Shown: piece by piece, positions 5,536 to 14,130 of the stretch
Numbering within the stretch: position 1 is the stretch's first letter
Layout of the letters: every line of letters begins with the position of its first letter
NCBI GenBank assembly: GCA_964630015.1
Contig: CAZVTJ010000002.1
Coordinates: 1 to 42,687 of the forward strand
Origin: CAZERT01 sp964630015
GTDB lineage: Bacteria > Patescibacteriota > Microgenomatia > UBA10105 > UBA927
Direction: 5' to 3'
Length of the DNA: 42,687 nucleotides
Notes under the pieces: generated by a model
Seen by the model: the letters and a program-made list of their open reading frames with translations, nothing else
What the model was told of the DNA's origin: nothing
The model's database searches: none
Position numbers and translations under genes: made by a program

Positions 5536-7461
5536 ATGGCAGACAAACAACCACAAAAACAGACAAAACCCTCACTAAATGGAAAGGGCAAAAAAAACGG
5601 AAAAATGTTTGAGTTCCACCTGGAGTTAAGCCTTCGCAACGTTGTACTTGGGTTTTTGTTGTTGTTTTTCGTCTTTAGCGCGTTTAATGCGCTCTCTGGT
5701 GGAACATCACTCCTTGCGGAAAAACCCCTGTCCCAAATCGTTGCCGATGTAAAAGATAAAAAGATCAAAAGCATAGAGGTGGAAGACACGAAGATCATCG
5801 CAACCTATGGCGGCGGGCTTCGCGTTACGTCCCGCAAGGAATCCCAGGATTCCATGTACCGGGTGTTGGAAGCGGCCGGTGTCGATCCGAAATCCGTTGA
5901 AATTACGGTCAAGGATCTTTCCGCCGGACAAATGTGGGTTGGCATCATCGGGAATGTGCTTCCGCTTGTATTGACGGTCTTATTTTTCCTGTTTCTGTTC
6001 CGCCAAGCGCGGGGCGCGCAGGACAACATCTTTTCATTTGGCCAGTCCAAGGCAAAAACGTGGAACAAGGGGTTGCCAAAAGTAACATTTAACGATGTTG
6101 CGGGTATTGACGAGGCAAAAAAGGAAGTGGAGGAAATTGTTGATTTCCTGAAAAACCCCACCAAATACAAAGCGCTGGGTGCCCGCACTCCAAAGGGTGT
6201 TATTTTGGTGGGCCCTTCGGGAACCGGTAAAACATTGCTGGCCAAGGCCATGGCGGGGGAGGCAAAAGTGCCGTTTTACTCCATTGCCGGAAGCGAATTT
6301 ATGGAAATGCTTGTGGGTGTCGGTGCGGCCAGGGTTCGCGATCTTTTTGCCCAGGCAAAAAAAAGTGCGCCGGCAATTATTTTCATTGATGAAATCGATG
6401 CGATCGGCCGGATGCGCAGTGTTGGAATTATGGGCGGCCATGACGAGCGGGAACAGACGCTTAACCAAATCCTTGTGGAGATGGATGGCTTTGAACCAAA
6501 CACTGCCGTACTTGTTGTTGCCGCAACCAACCGCGGTGACTTGTTGGATCCCGCGCTCACGCGCCCTGGGCGTTTTGACCGACGCGTACAGCTTGACCTT
6601 CCTGACATGGAAGGAAGGAAGGCAATTTTATCCATTCACGCCAAGGGAAAACCGTTTGCGTCCTCGCTGGATTGGGACCGGGTGGCAAAACGGACGGTCG
6701 GGTTCTCCGGAGCTGACCTGGAAAACATGCTCAATGAAGCGGCAATCCATGCGGCCAGACTCAATAAAAAAGAAATCGAATATGCCGACGTTGAAGAGGC
6801 TGCAACAAAGGTAAAGCTCGGGCCGGAAAAAAAGCGCCTCCAGAGTGAGGCGGATAAAACAATGACCGCCTACCACGAAGCGGGGCATGCGCTTGTGACA
6901 TACCTTTTGCCTGATATGGACAAGGTGCACCGCATATCCATCGTCTCCCGCGGTATGGCACTTGGCTACACCCTCACGCCGCCAGAACGGGACCGGCTGC
7001 ACGAAACAAAATCCCGGCTGATCCATGAAATTGCCGTCATGATGGGTGGACGCGCCGCGGAAGAGCTTATTTTTGGCGACATCACCAGTGGTGCGGCAAG
7101 CGATATCGATCAGGCAACACGCATTGCCCGGTATATGGTAATGGAATTTGGCATGAGCAATCTTGGTCCCATAAATTTCGGGCCGCAGGTCGATGTAACG
7201 GAATGGGGAAAATCACTGTCCGATCAGCCGCAGATTTCCCAGGAAATGGCCGGAAAAATCGACCTTGAAGTCAAACGCTTTATTGACGAAGGTCTTCAAA
7301 CTGCACAAAACACCCTCAAATCACACAAAGCGGCACTGGACGCCCTTGCCGGAGAATTGGTTGCCAAAGAAACGATCGAGGGGGATGAATTTGAGCGGTT
7401 TATGGAGAGTCACACTGCCCCCAAACGCCAAAAGCCCACCACAAAGAAAGCCGCGGTATAA
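5536..7461 (+). CDS. ftsH: ATP-dependent zinc metalloprotease FtsH
   Basis: A 641-residue membrane AAA+ protease that extracts and degrades membrane and regulatory proteins. Order: first membrane helix (about 35-55), periplasmic-side domain (60-125), second helix (about 130-152), AAA module with Walker A GPSGTGKT (residue 226), Walker B IIFIDEIDAIG, second region of homology ending DPALTRPGRFDR, then the M41 peptidase with HEAGH (447) and the third zinc ligand Asp in DITSGAASD. Length matches the family. Walker A has Ser where the family nearly always has Pro (GPPGTGKT). The stop overlaps the -10 box of the next gene. Confidence 0.97.
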   Translation: MADKQPQKQTKPSLNGKGKKNGKMFEFHLELSLRNVVLGFLLLFFVFSAFNALSGGTSLLAEKPLSQIVADVKDKKIKSIEVEDTKIIATYGGGLRVTSRKESQDSMYRVLEAAGVDPKSVEITVKDLSAGQMWVGIIGNVLPLVLTVLFFLFLFRQARGAQDNIFSFGQSKAKTWNKGLPKVTFNDVAGIDEAKKEVEEIVDFLKNPTKYKALGARTPKGVILVGPSGTGKTLLAKAMAGEAKVPFYSIAGSEFMEMLVGVGAARVRDLFAQAKKSAPAIIFIDEIDAIGRMRSVGIMGGHDEREQTLNQILVEMDGFEPNTAVLVVAATNRGDLLDPALTRPGRFDRRVQLDLPDMEGRKAILSIHAKGKPFASSLDWDRVAKRTVGFSGADLENMLNEAAIHAARLNKKEIEYADVEEAATKVKLGPEKKRLQSEADKTMTAYHEAGHALVTYLLPDMDKVHRISIVSRGMALGYTLTPPERDRLHETKSRLIHEIAVMMGGRAAEELIFGDITSGAASDIDQATRIARYMVMEFGMSNLGPINFGPQVDVTEWGKSLSDQPQISQEMAGKIDLEVKRFIDEGLQTAQNTLKSHKAALDALAGELVAKETIEGDEFERFMESHTAPKRQKPTTKKAAV

Positions 7462-7462
7462 T
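7457..7462 (+). promoter_or_regulatory. -10 box of the exonuclease gene, inside the ftsH stop
   Basis: TATAAT at 7457-7462 includes the ftsH TAA stop and ends 7 bases before the next ATG, so an independent transcript would be leaderless. AGGGG lies in the gap and could instead serve as a ribosome site for read-through mRNA. Confidence 0.45.
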
Positions 7463-7469
7463 AGGGGTC

Positions 7470-8438
7470 ATGGATTCACGACTTGTGGTTATTGATGGAA
7501 ACGCAATGCTTCACCGCGCGTTTCATGCGCTTCCTCCTCTCACTGCTCCGGATGGAACCATCGTCAATGCCGTGTATGGTTTTATGACCATGCTTGTACG
7601 CATCGCCCACGACCTGTCTCCAACTCACCTTGCGGTAGCCTTTGACCGTCCGGCACCGACGTTTCGAAAAACGCTCTATAAGGAATATCAAATCAAACGC
7701 CCAAAAATGGATGACGGTCTTGTGTCCCAAATTCCGCTTGTTCACGATCTTGTGGAGGTATCACGTATTCCCATCTATGAACTTGACGGGTTTGAGGCTG
7801 ATGATGTGATTGCTACAACGGTTTCCTGGGCTAAAAAAGAGGGGATTACGACAAGCATCATCGTTACTGGAGACCGGGATCTGCTGCAATTGGTTGAACC
7901 AACAATTTTTACCTATATGCCCACCAAGGGCTTGTCCGAGGCAAAACTCTACGGTCCCCAGGAGACCGAGGCTCGTATGGGCGTTACACCGCCCCAGATA
8001 CCCGATTTTAAGGCCCTTGCCGGCGATCAGTCCGATGGCTATCCCGGAGTTGCCGGCGTTGGTCCAAAAACCGCAGCGGCGCTTCTGAAGGATTTTGGAA
8101 CCGTGGAAAATCTGTATCGTGTTTTGGAAACGGACGACAAAAAGACGCACGCCCTTTCCCCGTTGCTTCTTGAAAAGCTGCGCGCGGGAAAAGACCTCGC
8201 GATGCTTTCAAAAGATCTGGCAACGGTACGGAAAACGGTTCCTATTGAGTTTGACGGAGTGGCCATGACAACATGGTCGTTTTCCTCGGACGATGTGTTT
8301 TCCCGCCTGGAAAAACTGGGGTTTGTGTCGCTCGTAAAGCGACTGCAGAAACAGGGTGGGGGGGCGCAGGAAAAAGAACAACCATCAAAAAAACATCACA
8401 AAAAACCCGCCTCCGGAGATCAGATGGAGCTTTTATGA
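7470..8438 (+). CDS. Stand-alone 5'-3' exonuclease (DNA polymerase I N-terminal domain, flap endonuclease)
   Basis: This 322-residue protein corresponds to the N-terminal nuclease domain of Pol I. Acidic metal-binding motifs are present: VVIDGNAMLHRAFHA, LAVAFDRP, ELDGFEADDVIATT, IIVTGDRDLLQL, and the helix-hairpin-helix region ALAGDQSDGYPGVAGVG. It should remove RNA primers and flaps during lagging-strand synthesis and repair. The polymerase and proofreading domains are absent; after about residue 285 there is only a Lys/His/Gln-rich tail. Its stop overlaps the ATG of the glycosyltransferase (ATGA), so the two are probably co-translated although functionally unrelated. Confidence 0.92.
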   Translation: MDSRLVVIDGNAMLHRAFHALPPLTAPDGTIVNAVYGFMTMLVRIAHDLSPTHLAVAFDRPAPTFRKTLYKEYQIKRPKMDDGLVSQIPLVHDLVEVSRIPIYELDGFEADDVIATTVSWAKKEGITTSIIVTGDRDLLQLVEPTIFTYMPTKGLSEAKLYGPQETEARMGVTPPQIPDFKALAGDQSDGYPGVAGVGPKTAAALLKDFGTVENLYRVLETDDKKTHALSPLLLEKLRAGKDLAMLSKDLATVRKTVPIEFDGVAMTTWSFSSDDVFSRLEKLGFVSLVKRLQKQGGGAQEKEQPSKKHHKKPASGDQMELL

Positions 8439-9604
8439 AACAACCCGCAAAAACCCCGTCCATTGCCCTGGTTCATGATGCGCTTCGGGAATACGGAGGT
8501 GCGGAGCGGGTATTAGAGGCACTCCACGCGCTCTACCCCGGCGCCCCCGTGTTTGTGTCCTATATGGATAAAGCCGGTCTGGGAAAACACGCAGATCGTT
8601 TTTCCGGGTGGGATATCCGGGAAAGCTGGTTGGCTCGCGTTCCGTTTCTTGCCAAACACATTTCTCCCTTTCGGTTTTTAGCGCCATATGTGTGGAAAAG
8701 CATAGATCTTTCTTCGTTTGATGTGGTGATCACCTCAAGCGGCTGGTTTATTCCCCGCGGAGTCGCGCTTGGAAAGCACACACACCACGTCTGTTATCTG
8801 CATCATCCGCCACGGAATCTCTATGGATATGCAACGGGAAGCACCTACCAAAAACACCGTATTGTGCGTCTTTACGCCGCTGTCATTAATTTTTTTCTTC
8901 GCCAATACGATTATGCATCCGCCCAAACCGTTCACGCCATGATTGCCAACTCAAAAGAAACCGCGCGCCGGGCTTGGAAGTTTTACCGGAAGCGTTCTGT
9001 GGTTGTCTATCCGCCGGTGGATGTGCCCCGACAACCACTTCTGGCGCCAACTGATACACAAAATCTCCTTTCGTCTTTGGGGGTCACGTCCGGAACATAC
9101 TATCTTTCCGTATCCAGGCTTTCGTGGGCAAAACGGGTCGATGTGGCTATTGGTGCATGTAATAAAAACAATGTGCCGCTTGTGGTTGTCGGCGCGGGAA
9201 AAGAAGAGGCTCCGCTTCGCACGCTTGCTGGTCCGTCTATCCATTTTGCCGGGCCCGTTTCCGATGCCCAGCTGGATACACTCTATCGGAACGCAAAGGC
9301 GCTTCTGTTTTGTGCGCTGGATGAAGACTTCGGCATGGTGCCCGTCGAGGCAATGGGGCGGGGAACTCCCGTTATTGCCCTTGCTGAAGGCGGAATCAAA
9401 GAAACCGTTGTGGAGGGAAAAACGGGCGTGCTATTTGGGAATCCGACAGTGGAATCTCTTGCGGATGCACTTGTCCGCTTTGAAAAATCGTTTTCACCCA
9501 CTTGGAAAAAACAGTGTGTGCGGTGGGCACAACAATTCTCCGGCCGGGTCTTTGCCCGGCGAATCCGAGCAGTCATTCGTGGAGCCGACACTTTTTCTTT
9601 GTGA
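8435..9604 (+). CDS. Glycosyltransferase family 4 (GT-B fold)
   Basis: A 389-residue protein. The N-terminal domain starts with IALVHDALREYGGAERVLE, the glycine-rich loop of WbaZ/mannosyltransferase-like GT4 enzymes. The C-terminal nucleotide-sugar domain has SRLSWAKRVDVAIGA, then DEDFGMVPVEAMGRGTPVIA (the EX7E region) and GGIKETVVEGKTG. It probably transfers a sugar to a lipid-linked or surface glycan at the cytoplasmic face; the donor and acceptor cannot be read from sequence. It starts at 8435 within an ATGA overlap and has GGAG upstream. The gene is followed by 80 bases containing the promoter of the next gene. Confidence 0.88.
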   Translation: MKQPAKTPSIALVHDALREYGGAERVLEALHALYPGAPVFVSYMDKAGLGKHADRFSGWDIRESWLARVPFLAKHISPFRFLAPYVWKSIDLSSFDVVITSSGWFIPRGVALGKHTHHVCYLHHPPRNLYGYATGSTYQKHRIVRLYAAVINFFLRQYDYASAQTVHAMIANSKETARRAWKFYRKRSVVVYPPVDVPRQPLLAPTDTQNLLSSLGVTSGTYYLSVSRLSWAKRVDVAIGACNKNNVPLVVVGAGKEEAPLRTLAGPSIHFAGPVSDAQLDTLYRNAKALLFCALDEDFGMVPVEAMGRGTPVIALAEGGIKETVVEGKTGVLFGNPTVESLADALVRFEKSFSPTWKKQCVRWAQQFSGRVFARRIRAVIRGADTFSL

Positions 9605-9624
9605 CACAGATCACAAGCTCGAGT

Positions 9625-9654
9625 TTGACAGCACCGGTTGTTTCGCGGTACCAT
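9625..9654 (+). promoter_or_regulatory. Promoter of the UMP kinase gene
   Basis: TTGACA (9625-9630), an 18-base spacer and TACCAT (9649-9654) lie upstream of the ATG at 9685, giving a leader of about 24 bases. Confidence 0.5.
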
Positions 9655-9684
9655 TGGGAACAATACGGCTTTTTTATTAGAGAT

Positions 9685-10386
9685 ATGAGTATCGGAGATA
9701 ACGCATTTATTCTATCGCTGGGAGGATCGTTGGTTGTCCCAAAAACCGGCATTGACGTTTCGTTTCTCCAGTCATTTAACACATTTATCCGTCACCAGGT
9801 CTCCGCCAACAAGCGGAGATTTTTTATTGTGGTGGGTGGCGGGGATACGGCAGGAAAATATATTACGGCCGGTAGGGAAACGGTCGGCCACGAACTCACC
9901 AATGATGATTGCGATTGGCTTGGCATTCACGCCACACGGCTAAACGCCCAACTCGTCAGAACGATATTCCGTGATATTGCAGACCCCCGCGTTATCAAAC
10001 ACTATGAAATTATCCTCAAAATCGAGCGCCCCATTGCGATAGCCGCAGGCTGGAAGCCGGGGTGGTCAACAGACTATGATGCGGTCATTTTGTCTCAGGA
10101 TTATGGCGTCAAACAGGTCATCAATATGAGCAACATCGACAAGGTGTACGACAAAGACCCCCGGGAACACAAAGACGCACAACCAATCGATCAAATATCG
10201 TGGGCTGACTACAGAAAAATTGCCGGCGACGAGTGGACGCCCCGTATGAACCTTCCGTTTGATCCGATTGCGGCAAAGCTTGCCCAGGAGCAGGGAATTA
10301 CCGTAAAAATCCTTAACGGAAAAAACCTGGACAATCTTGCTCTTGCGCTTGATGGAAAACCGTTTGTCGGCACAACCATCGGATAA
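9685..10386 (+). CDS. pyrH: UMP kinase, archaeal-type amino-acid-kinase family
   Basis: A 233-residue kinase that converts UMP to UDP. Motifs are ILSLGGSLVVP at the N-terminus, FFIVVGGGDTAGKYI, a conserved TRLNA segment at about residue 90 (WLGIHATRLNAQLV), GWSTDYDAV, and NMSNIDKVYDKDPREH near the C-terminus. The TRLNA and NIDKVYDKDP forms resemble the shorter archaeal UMP kinase subgroup rather than the ordinary bacterial PyrH (inference from motif shape). It lacks the HGGGSFGH motif of isopentenyl phosphate kinase, which matters because the mevalonate pathway is encoded in this window. It lies alone between the glycosyltransferase and dnaA, with its own promoter. Confidence 0.85.
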   Translation: MSIGDNAFILSLGGSLVVPKTGIDVSFLQSFNTFIRHQVSANKRRFFIVVGGGDTAGKYITAGRETVGHELTNDDCDWLGIHATRLNAQLVRTIFRDIADPRVIKHYEIILKIERPIAIAAGWKPGWSTDYDAVILSQDYGVKQVINMSNIDKVYDKDPREHKDAQPIDQISWADYRKIAGDEWTPRMNLPFDPIAAKLAQEQGITVKILNGKNLDNLALALDGKPFVGTTIG

Positions 10387-10409
10387 TCCGTTTTCCCCAA
10401 ACCACCCCA

Positions 10410-10456
10410 TTGACAGAACCCGCCCCCGAGACTAGCATGTGGATAACTTATCCACC
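10410..10456 (+). promoter_or_regulatory. dnaA promoter with overlapping DnaA boxes
   Basis: TTGACA (10410-10415), a 17-base spacer and TAGCAT (10433-10438) form a good promoter. A perfect DnaA box in reverse orientation (TGTGGATAA, 10438-10446) overlaps the predicted start, and TTATCCACC (10448-10456, one mismatch) follows. This is the usual layout for autorepression of dnaA by DnaA, and may also belong to the origin. Confidence 0.75.
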
Positions 10457-10480
10457 CGCCCGCATCCCCAAAGATATCGT

Positions 10481-11857
10481 ATGGATCTACAAAAACTTTG
10501 GCGGGCCGCCCTTTCGGAAATAGAGTTGTCTGTTTCAAAGGCGACCTATGGAACACATTTTGCCAACAGCGAATTGGTATCGCTTGTTGATGGTGTTGCC
10601 ACCATCGGCCTTCCAAATCCGATTATGCGCACCATGGTGGAATCGCGCTACTACTCCCTGGTAAAAAGCATTCTGGATCACCACACATCCCAAAACGTCA
10701 GCCTTGTGTTCGTTGTTCTTCCCAAAAAACAGACGCTTTCCCAAAAAGACGCAGGTCCGCTCTTTGCGTCGTTGTCTGCCTCCGGGGAGCAGGAACGCCA
10801 GCCCGCGGTTTCCATCGCAAAGCGGCTCCATATCCGGCCCGAGTATACGTTTGAATCGTTTGCGGTATCCTCAACGAACCAGATTGCTTATGCCGCGGCA
10901 ACCGCCGTCGCAAAAAGCCCGGGGAGCGCATATAATCCGCTGTTTTTTTACGGTGGCGTGGGGGTGGGAAAAACACACCTGATGCATGCGGTCGCAAACC
11001 AGCTTCTGGCGACACGAAAGTCCGTCAAAATCGTGTATTGCATGGGGGAGGAGTTCCTCAATGAAATCGTTGAGGCCATCCAGACAAAAACCGTCCGACA
11101 ATTCAAGCAAAAATACCGGAGCGCAGATCTTCTATTGGTTGATGATGTCCAGTTTATTGCCGGCAAACAAACCGCACAGGAAGAATTTTTCCACACATTC
11201 AACGCAGTGCACCGGGAGGGTGGACAGATTATTTTGACCAGCGACCGCCAACCCTCCGATATCGCCAGACTTGAAGACAGGCTCCGGAGCCGCTTTGAGG
11301 GCGGGCTTATCGTAGATATTTCCCAGCCGGATTTTGAGCTTCGCTCCGCCATTATTAACATTAAGTCGCAGGCACTTGGCATTGAACTGTCTCCGGAGGT
11401 GTCGCGCGTTATCGCGGGGAATCTCACGGACACCAGGGCGATCGAGGGGTTTTTAAAACGGCTTCTGACGGAAATGTCCACATCCCGGGCAAAAATAACG
11501 CCCGAGTTGGTCTCAGGAATGTTGTCTGTGCGTAAAACCGTTCTGGAATCCTCTTCCCAAAAGCGCCGCGTATCTCCCCAGGAACTTCTGGAGGTGGTTG
11601 CAACCCACTTTGACATAAAAACGACGGCGCTCAAAGGACCCCGCCGCGACAGGCCCATTGTCCGACCGCGCCAGGTAGTCATGTATTTGGCAAAAACCGA
11701 GTTGGGACTCACGCTGGAGGACATCGGCGGTATTCTTGGTGGCCGCGACCACACGACGATTATCCACGGAATTGACACCATTACGCACGAACTGTCCACA
11801 AATGAACGCCTGCGCGAGGCGGTTATCTGGATAAAACAAAAGTTATGGGCTCAGTAA
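10481..11857 (+). CDS. dnaA: Chromosomal replication initiator protein DnaA
   Basis: A 458-residue AAA+ initiator. Domain I (about 1-80, LQKLWRAALSEIELSVSKATYGTHF) binds helicase and regulators, a short linker follows, then the AAA+ domain with Walker A GGVGVGKTH, Walker B LLLVDDVQF, and finally domain IV with the box-binding signature GRDHTTIIHGI. It binds DnaA boxes and opens oriC. The start at the ATG of MDLQKLW is preferred over the GTG at 10439, which lies inside the promoter/DnaA-box region. It is directly followed by box-rich DNA and dnaN, the conserved bacterial origin order; rpmH is not adjacent. Confidence 0.97.
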   Translation: MDLQKLWRAALSEIELSVSKATYGTHFANSELVSLVDGVATIGLPNPIMRTMVESRYYSLVKSILDHHTSQNVSLVFVVLPKKQTLSQKDAGPLFASLSASGEQERQPAVSIAKRLHIRPEYTFESFAVSSTNQIAYAAATAVAKSPGSAYNPLFFYGGVGVGKTHLMHAVANQLLATRKSVKIVYCMGEEFLNEIVEAIQTKTVRQFKQKYRSADLLLVDDVQFIAGKQTAQEEFFHTFNAVHREGGQIILTSDRQPSDIARLEDRLRSRFEGGLIVDISQPDFELRSAIINIKSQALGIELSPEVSRVIAGNLTDTRAIEGFLKRLLTEMSTSRAKITPELVSGMLSVRKTVLESSSQKRRVSPQELLEVVATHFDIKTTALKGPRRDRPIVRPRQVVMYLAKTELGLTLEDIGGILGGRDHTTIIHGIDTITHELSTNERLREAVIWIKQKLWAQ

Positions 11858-12044
11858 TAAACCGGTTTTCCACATTTCTTTTCTTTTCCCCATTTTATCC
11901 ACAGAGTTATCCACCCGCTTTTCACATATATTGTTTTCTATTAATTGTTGTTTTGTCGCTTTTTGCCGACTCATTGACGAACGGACAAAAAGGCCGTACA
12001 CTTTTGCACACACCTATTACTACTACTGCTATAGAAATATATCT
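11858..12044. other. Probable replication origin (oriC) between dnaA and dnaN
   Basis: The 187-base gap holds a perfect DnaA box TTATCCACA (11895-11903), a one-mismatch box TTATCCACC (11907-11915) and a weaker TTTTCCACA (11866-11874), all in the same orientation, followed by an AT-rich stretch (about 11918-11965) that could be the unwinding element. Two more boxes lie before dnaA (10438-10456), so the origin may be bipartite. GC skew would be needed to confirm. Confidence 0.7.
11974..12002 (+). promoter_or_regulatory. dnaN promoter
   Basis: TTGACG (11974-11979), a 17-base spacer and TACACT (11997-12002) form a near-consensus promoter about 42 bases before the dnaN ATG. A second possible extended -10 (TGC-TATAGA, near 12030) lies closer to the start. 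Confidence 0.65.
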
Positions 12045-13151
12045 ATGAAAACAACAATACTGAAAGACAAACTGACAAAAGCACTCCAAAAAGCAACACG
12101 AACGATTTCCCCAAAAAGCCAGCTTCCCGTTCTCCAAAACATTCTCCTTGAGAGTAAAAAAGAAGAAATAACAATTGTTGCCTCGAGCATGGAAAGCACA
12201 AGTGTTATATCCGTTTCCGGAAAAACACAGGAAGAAGGGGCGCTGTGTATCCCTGCAAAAATCTTTTTCGAACTAATAAATACACTGACCGATGAACAAG
12301 TTGTTCTTTCTTCGGACGGAGATACCCTTATTGTGGAAAACGGCGGAGTAAAGGCTCAAATTCCCTGTATTGCCCCCGCAGAATTTCCGTCCCCGCCGGT
12401 GCTTAAAAAGGGGAAACCGAAAGATCTTCCCAAGGAAGAGCTTGTCGGCGCTGTTGCCCCCGTATTGTTTTGTGCGGCAACGGATGACTCGCGACCCGTG
12501 TTGACGGGCATATATATAGAAACCAAAGAGGATGAAACGGTGTTTGCCGCAACTGACGGATACAGGCTTATGGTGAAAAAGAGCCGGAAAATTGCACCAC
12601 TCGAGGGGAAGCTCCTTATCTCATCAACGGCGCTCTCAGACGTCATAAAAACAGCGGGAGAGGCCAAGGAAGAAAAAATAATAGGGGTGTCTTCGTCAGA
12701 AGACGGACAGCCCACATTTATTATTGGAGATACGACTATTTTTACTAGAAAAATTGACGGCGATTATCCGGCATTTGAAAAGATCATTCCCAAAACACAC
12801 ACCACGCAGGTGGTGGTGGAAAAAGAAAGTCTGGAGAAAGCGGTGAAATCTGCGGCAATATTTGCCCGCGACAACGCAAACATCGTAAAAATACACATAG
12901 AGGAAGGCGGAATTGTTGTTTCTGCAAACACCCCCTCAGTCGGACAAAACACGGTTCGCGTTGTTGGGAAAATGGAGGGCGACGGCGGAGACATTGCGTT
13001 TAACAGCCGGTTTATCCTTGATTATTTATCAAACACGGGCGGCGACGATGTTCTTCTTGAAATGACAGGCTCGGTTAATCCGGGCGTGTTCCGTTCTCCC
13101 GGGGATGACAGCAGGCTTCATATTATCATGCCCGTCAGGGTACAGGCGTAG
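12045..13151 (+). CDS. dnaN: DNA polymerase III beta subunit (sliding clamp)
   Basis: A 368-residue protein of normal clamp length, three similar domains. Recognisable pieces are LPVLQNILLES near the start, PAEFPSPP at the end of domain 1, RPVLTGIYIE and AATDGYRLM in domain 2, and the C-terminal HIIMPVRV, the near-invariant family end (usually HLVMPMRL). It encircles DNA and tethers polymerase and repair enzymes. It follows oriC. The last 17 bases overlap the convergent membrane-protein gene at 13135-14130. Confidence 0.96.
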   Translation: MKTTILKDKLTKALQKATRTISPKSQLPVLQNILLESKKEEITIVASSMESTSVISVSGKTQEEGALCIPAKIFFELINTLTDEQVVLSSDGDTLIVENGGVKAQIPCIAPAEFPSPPVLKKGKPKDLPKEELVGAVAPVLFCAATDDSRPVLTGIYIETKEDETVFAATDGYRLMVKKSRKIAPLEGKLLISSTALSDVIKTAGEAKEEKIIGVSSSEDGQPTFIIGDTTIFTRKIDGDYPAFEKIIPKTHTTQVVVEKESLEKAVKSAAIFARDNANIVKIHIEEGGIVVSANTPSVGQNTVRVVGKMEGDGGDIAFNSRFILDYLSNTGGDDVLLEMTGSVNPGVFRSPGDDSRLHIIMPVRVQA

Positions 13152-14130
13152 TGGTGTCCGTGTCTGCGCGCAAAAGAAAAGTAGCGTTTCTGGTTTCTCC
13201 CTTTCCGCTTCCTGTGCCGATACACAGATATGCCGGATAAACCACCCCAGCGGAGGAATCAACGGCATAGACAAGCGAAACAGAAGAAACGGCAAAACGC
13301 GAAAAAGAAAGAGCAACGCTTCCTTCGGTGTTTTCCGATGATCCGATAATCACACCAGATCCCGCCTCAAGCGCGCGCGCAATATCGGCGTATGGCAACA
13401 AACGGGTTTTTTGTTTGGTGTCCACTAAAACGACGGGGGAAGAAAGGGAAAAGAACCGTAAAAAACCGGCAGGATCAACAATCGCCTGTCCGGCAGATTG
13501 ATTGTAATCAATAATAACCGGCAGGTTATTTGGTGATTGTTGAACGATGGAAAAAGACAAAAGGGATGATGGGGGAACATCTAAAGAAACAAGACCCTCG
13601 CTTTGTAGAGGAATTTTTTTTGATACAAAGAACGCGTCTTGGCTAGTGATTTCCCGGGAAACGCGGCCGGCGAAAGCGGAAATTTCCTCCTCTTTGGTGC
13701 CGGCTGTTGTGGTTGGGGAGGATGATATCTGATACGACACACCCCACCCGTTTTTAGTTGACGAAAACGACAAGCCGGATGTTTTTGTAGACCAATATGC
13801 GGTTGTTGTTCCCTGGAACAGGGCTCCCGAAGGAGATGACACATACCCGAAAAGACCACCAAGCTTTTGATACAATATTGTGCGTGTCAAGACAATTCCG
13901 TATTGGGGCGCAACAGCGGGAAGGCCGGGGTTTTTGGGGAGCACAACAGAAAAAGAAGACGGTGCACCAATTGTTCCCTGTTCGCGAAAAACTCGGAACT
14001 GACTTGTGACGGATGGCGGCTCAATACTTGGGGCCGCCCCATTGTCATTGGGAAAAAGAAAAGAAAGAAGGGCACCAACCAACAGAAACAAAATGCCCAC
14101 AAATAATACAATGGCAAAACGCTTATTCAT
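13135..14130 (-). CDS. Membrane-anchored protein of unknown function, last gene of the T4SS-like operon
   Basis: A 331-residue protein. Residues about 4-27 (KRFAIVLFVGILFLLVGALL) are a signal anchor; the remaining ~300 residues are Ser/Thr/Pro-rich, beta-like and probably outside the cell. I recognise no domain. A small unit near IIGSSENTEGSVALSF might be part of a globular module. It starts within an ATGA overlap with the M23 peptidase gene, so it belongs to that operon and probably to the same envelope machine. The start at 14130 is chosen over a frame extension to 14190 because of that overlap and the typical signal sequence. It converges on dnaN, overlapping it by 17 bases. Confidence 0.7.
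   Translation of the reverse strand: MNKRFAIVLFVGILFLLVGALLSFLFPNDNGAAPSIEPPSVTSQFRVFREQGTIGAPSSFSVVLPKNPGLPAVAPQYGIVLTRTILYQKLGGLFGYVSSPSGALFQGTTTAYWSTKTSGLSFSSTKNGWGVSYQISSSPTTTAGTKEEEISAFAGRVSREITSQDAFFVSKKIPLQSEGLVSLDVPPSSLLSFSIVQQSPNNLPVIIDYNQSAGQAIVDPAGFLRFFSLSSPVVLVDTKQKTRLLPYADIARALEAGSGVIIGSSENTEGSVALSFSRFAVSSVSLVYAVDSSAGVVYPAYLCIGTGSGKGETRNATFLLRADTDTTTPVP

Noticed and set aside
9685..10386. Isopentenyl phosphate kinase completing an alternative mevalonate route
   Set aside because: The HGGGSFGH motif is missing, and TRLNA and DKVYDKDP segments fit UMP kinase. A phosphomevalonate-kinase-like gene is present instead.
13135..13151. Error or pseudogene at the dnaN end because of overlap with the next gene
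   Set aside because: Both proteins have sensible ends; a 17-base convergent overlap is compatible with the dense packing here.
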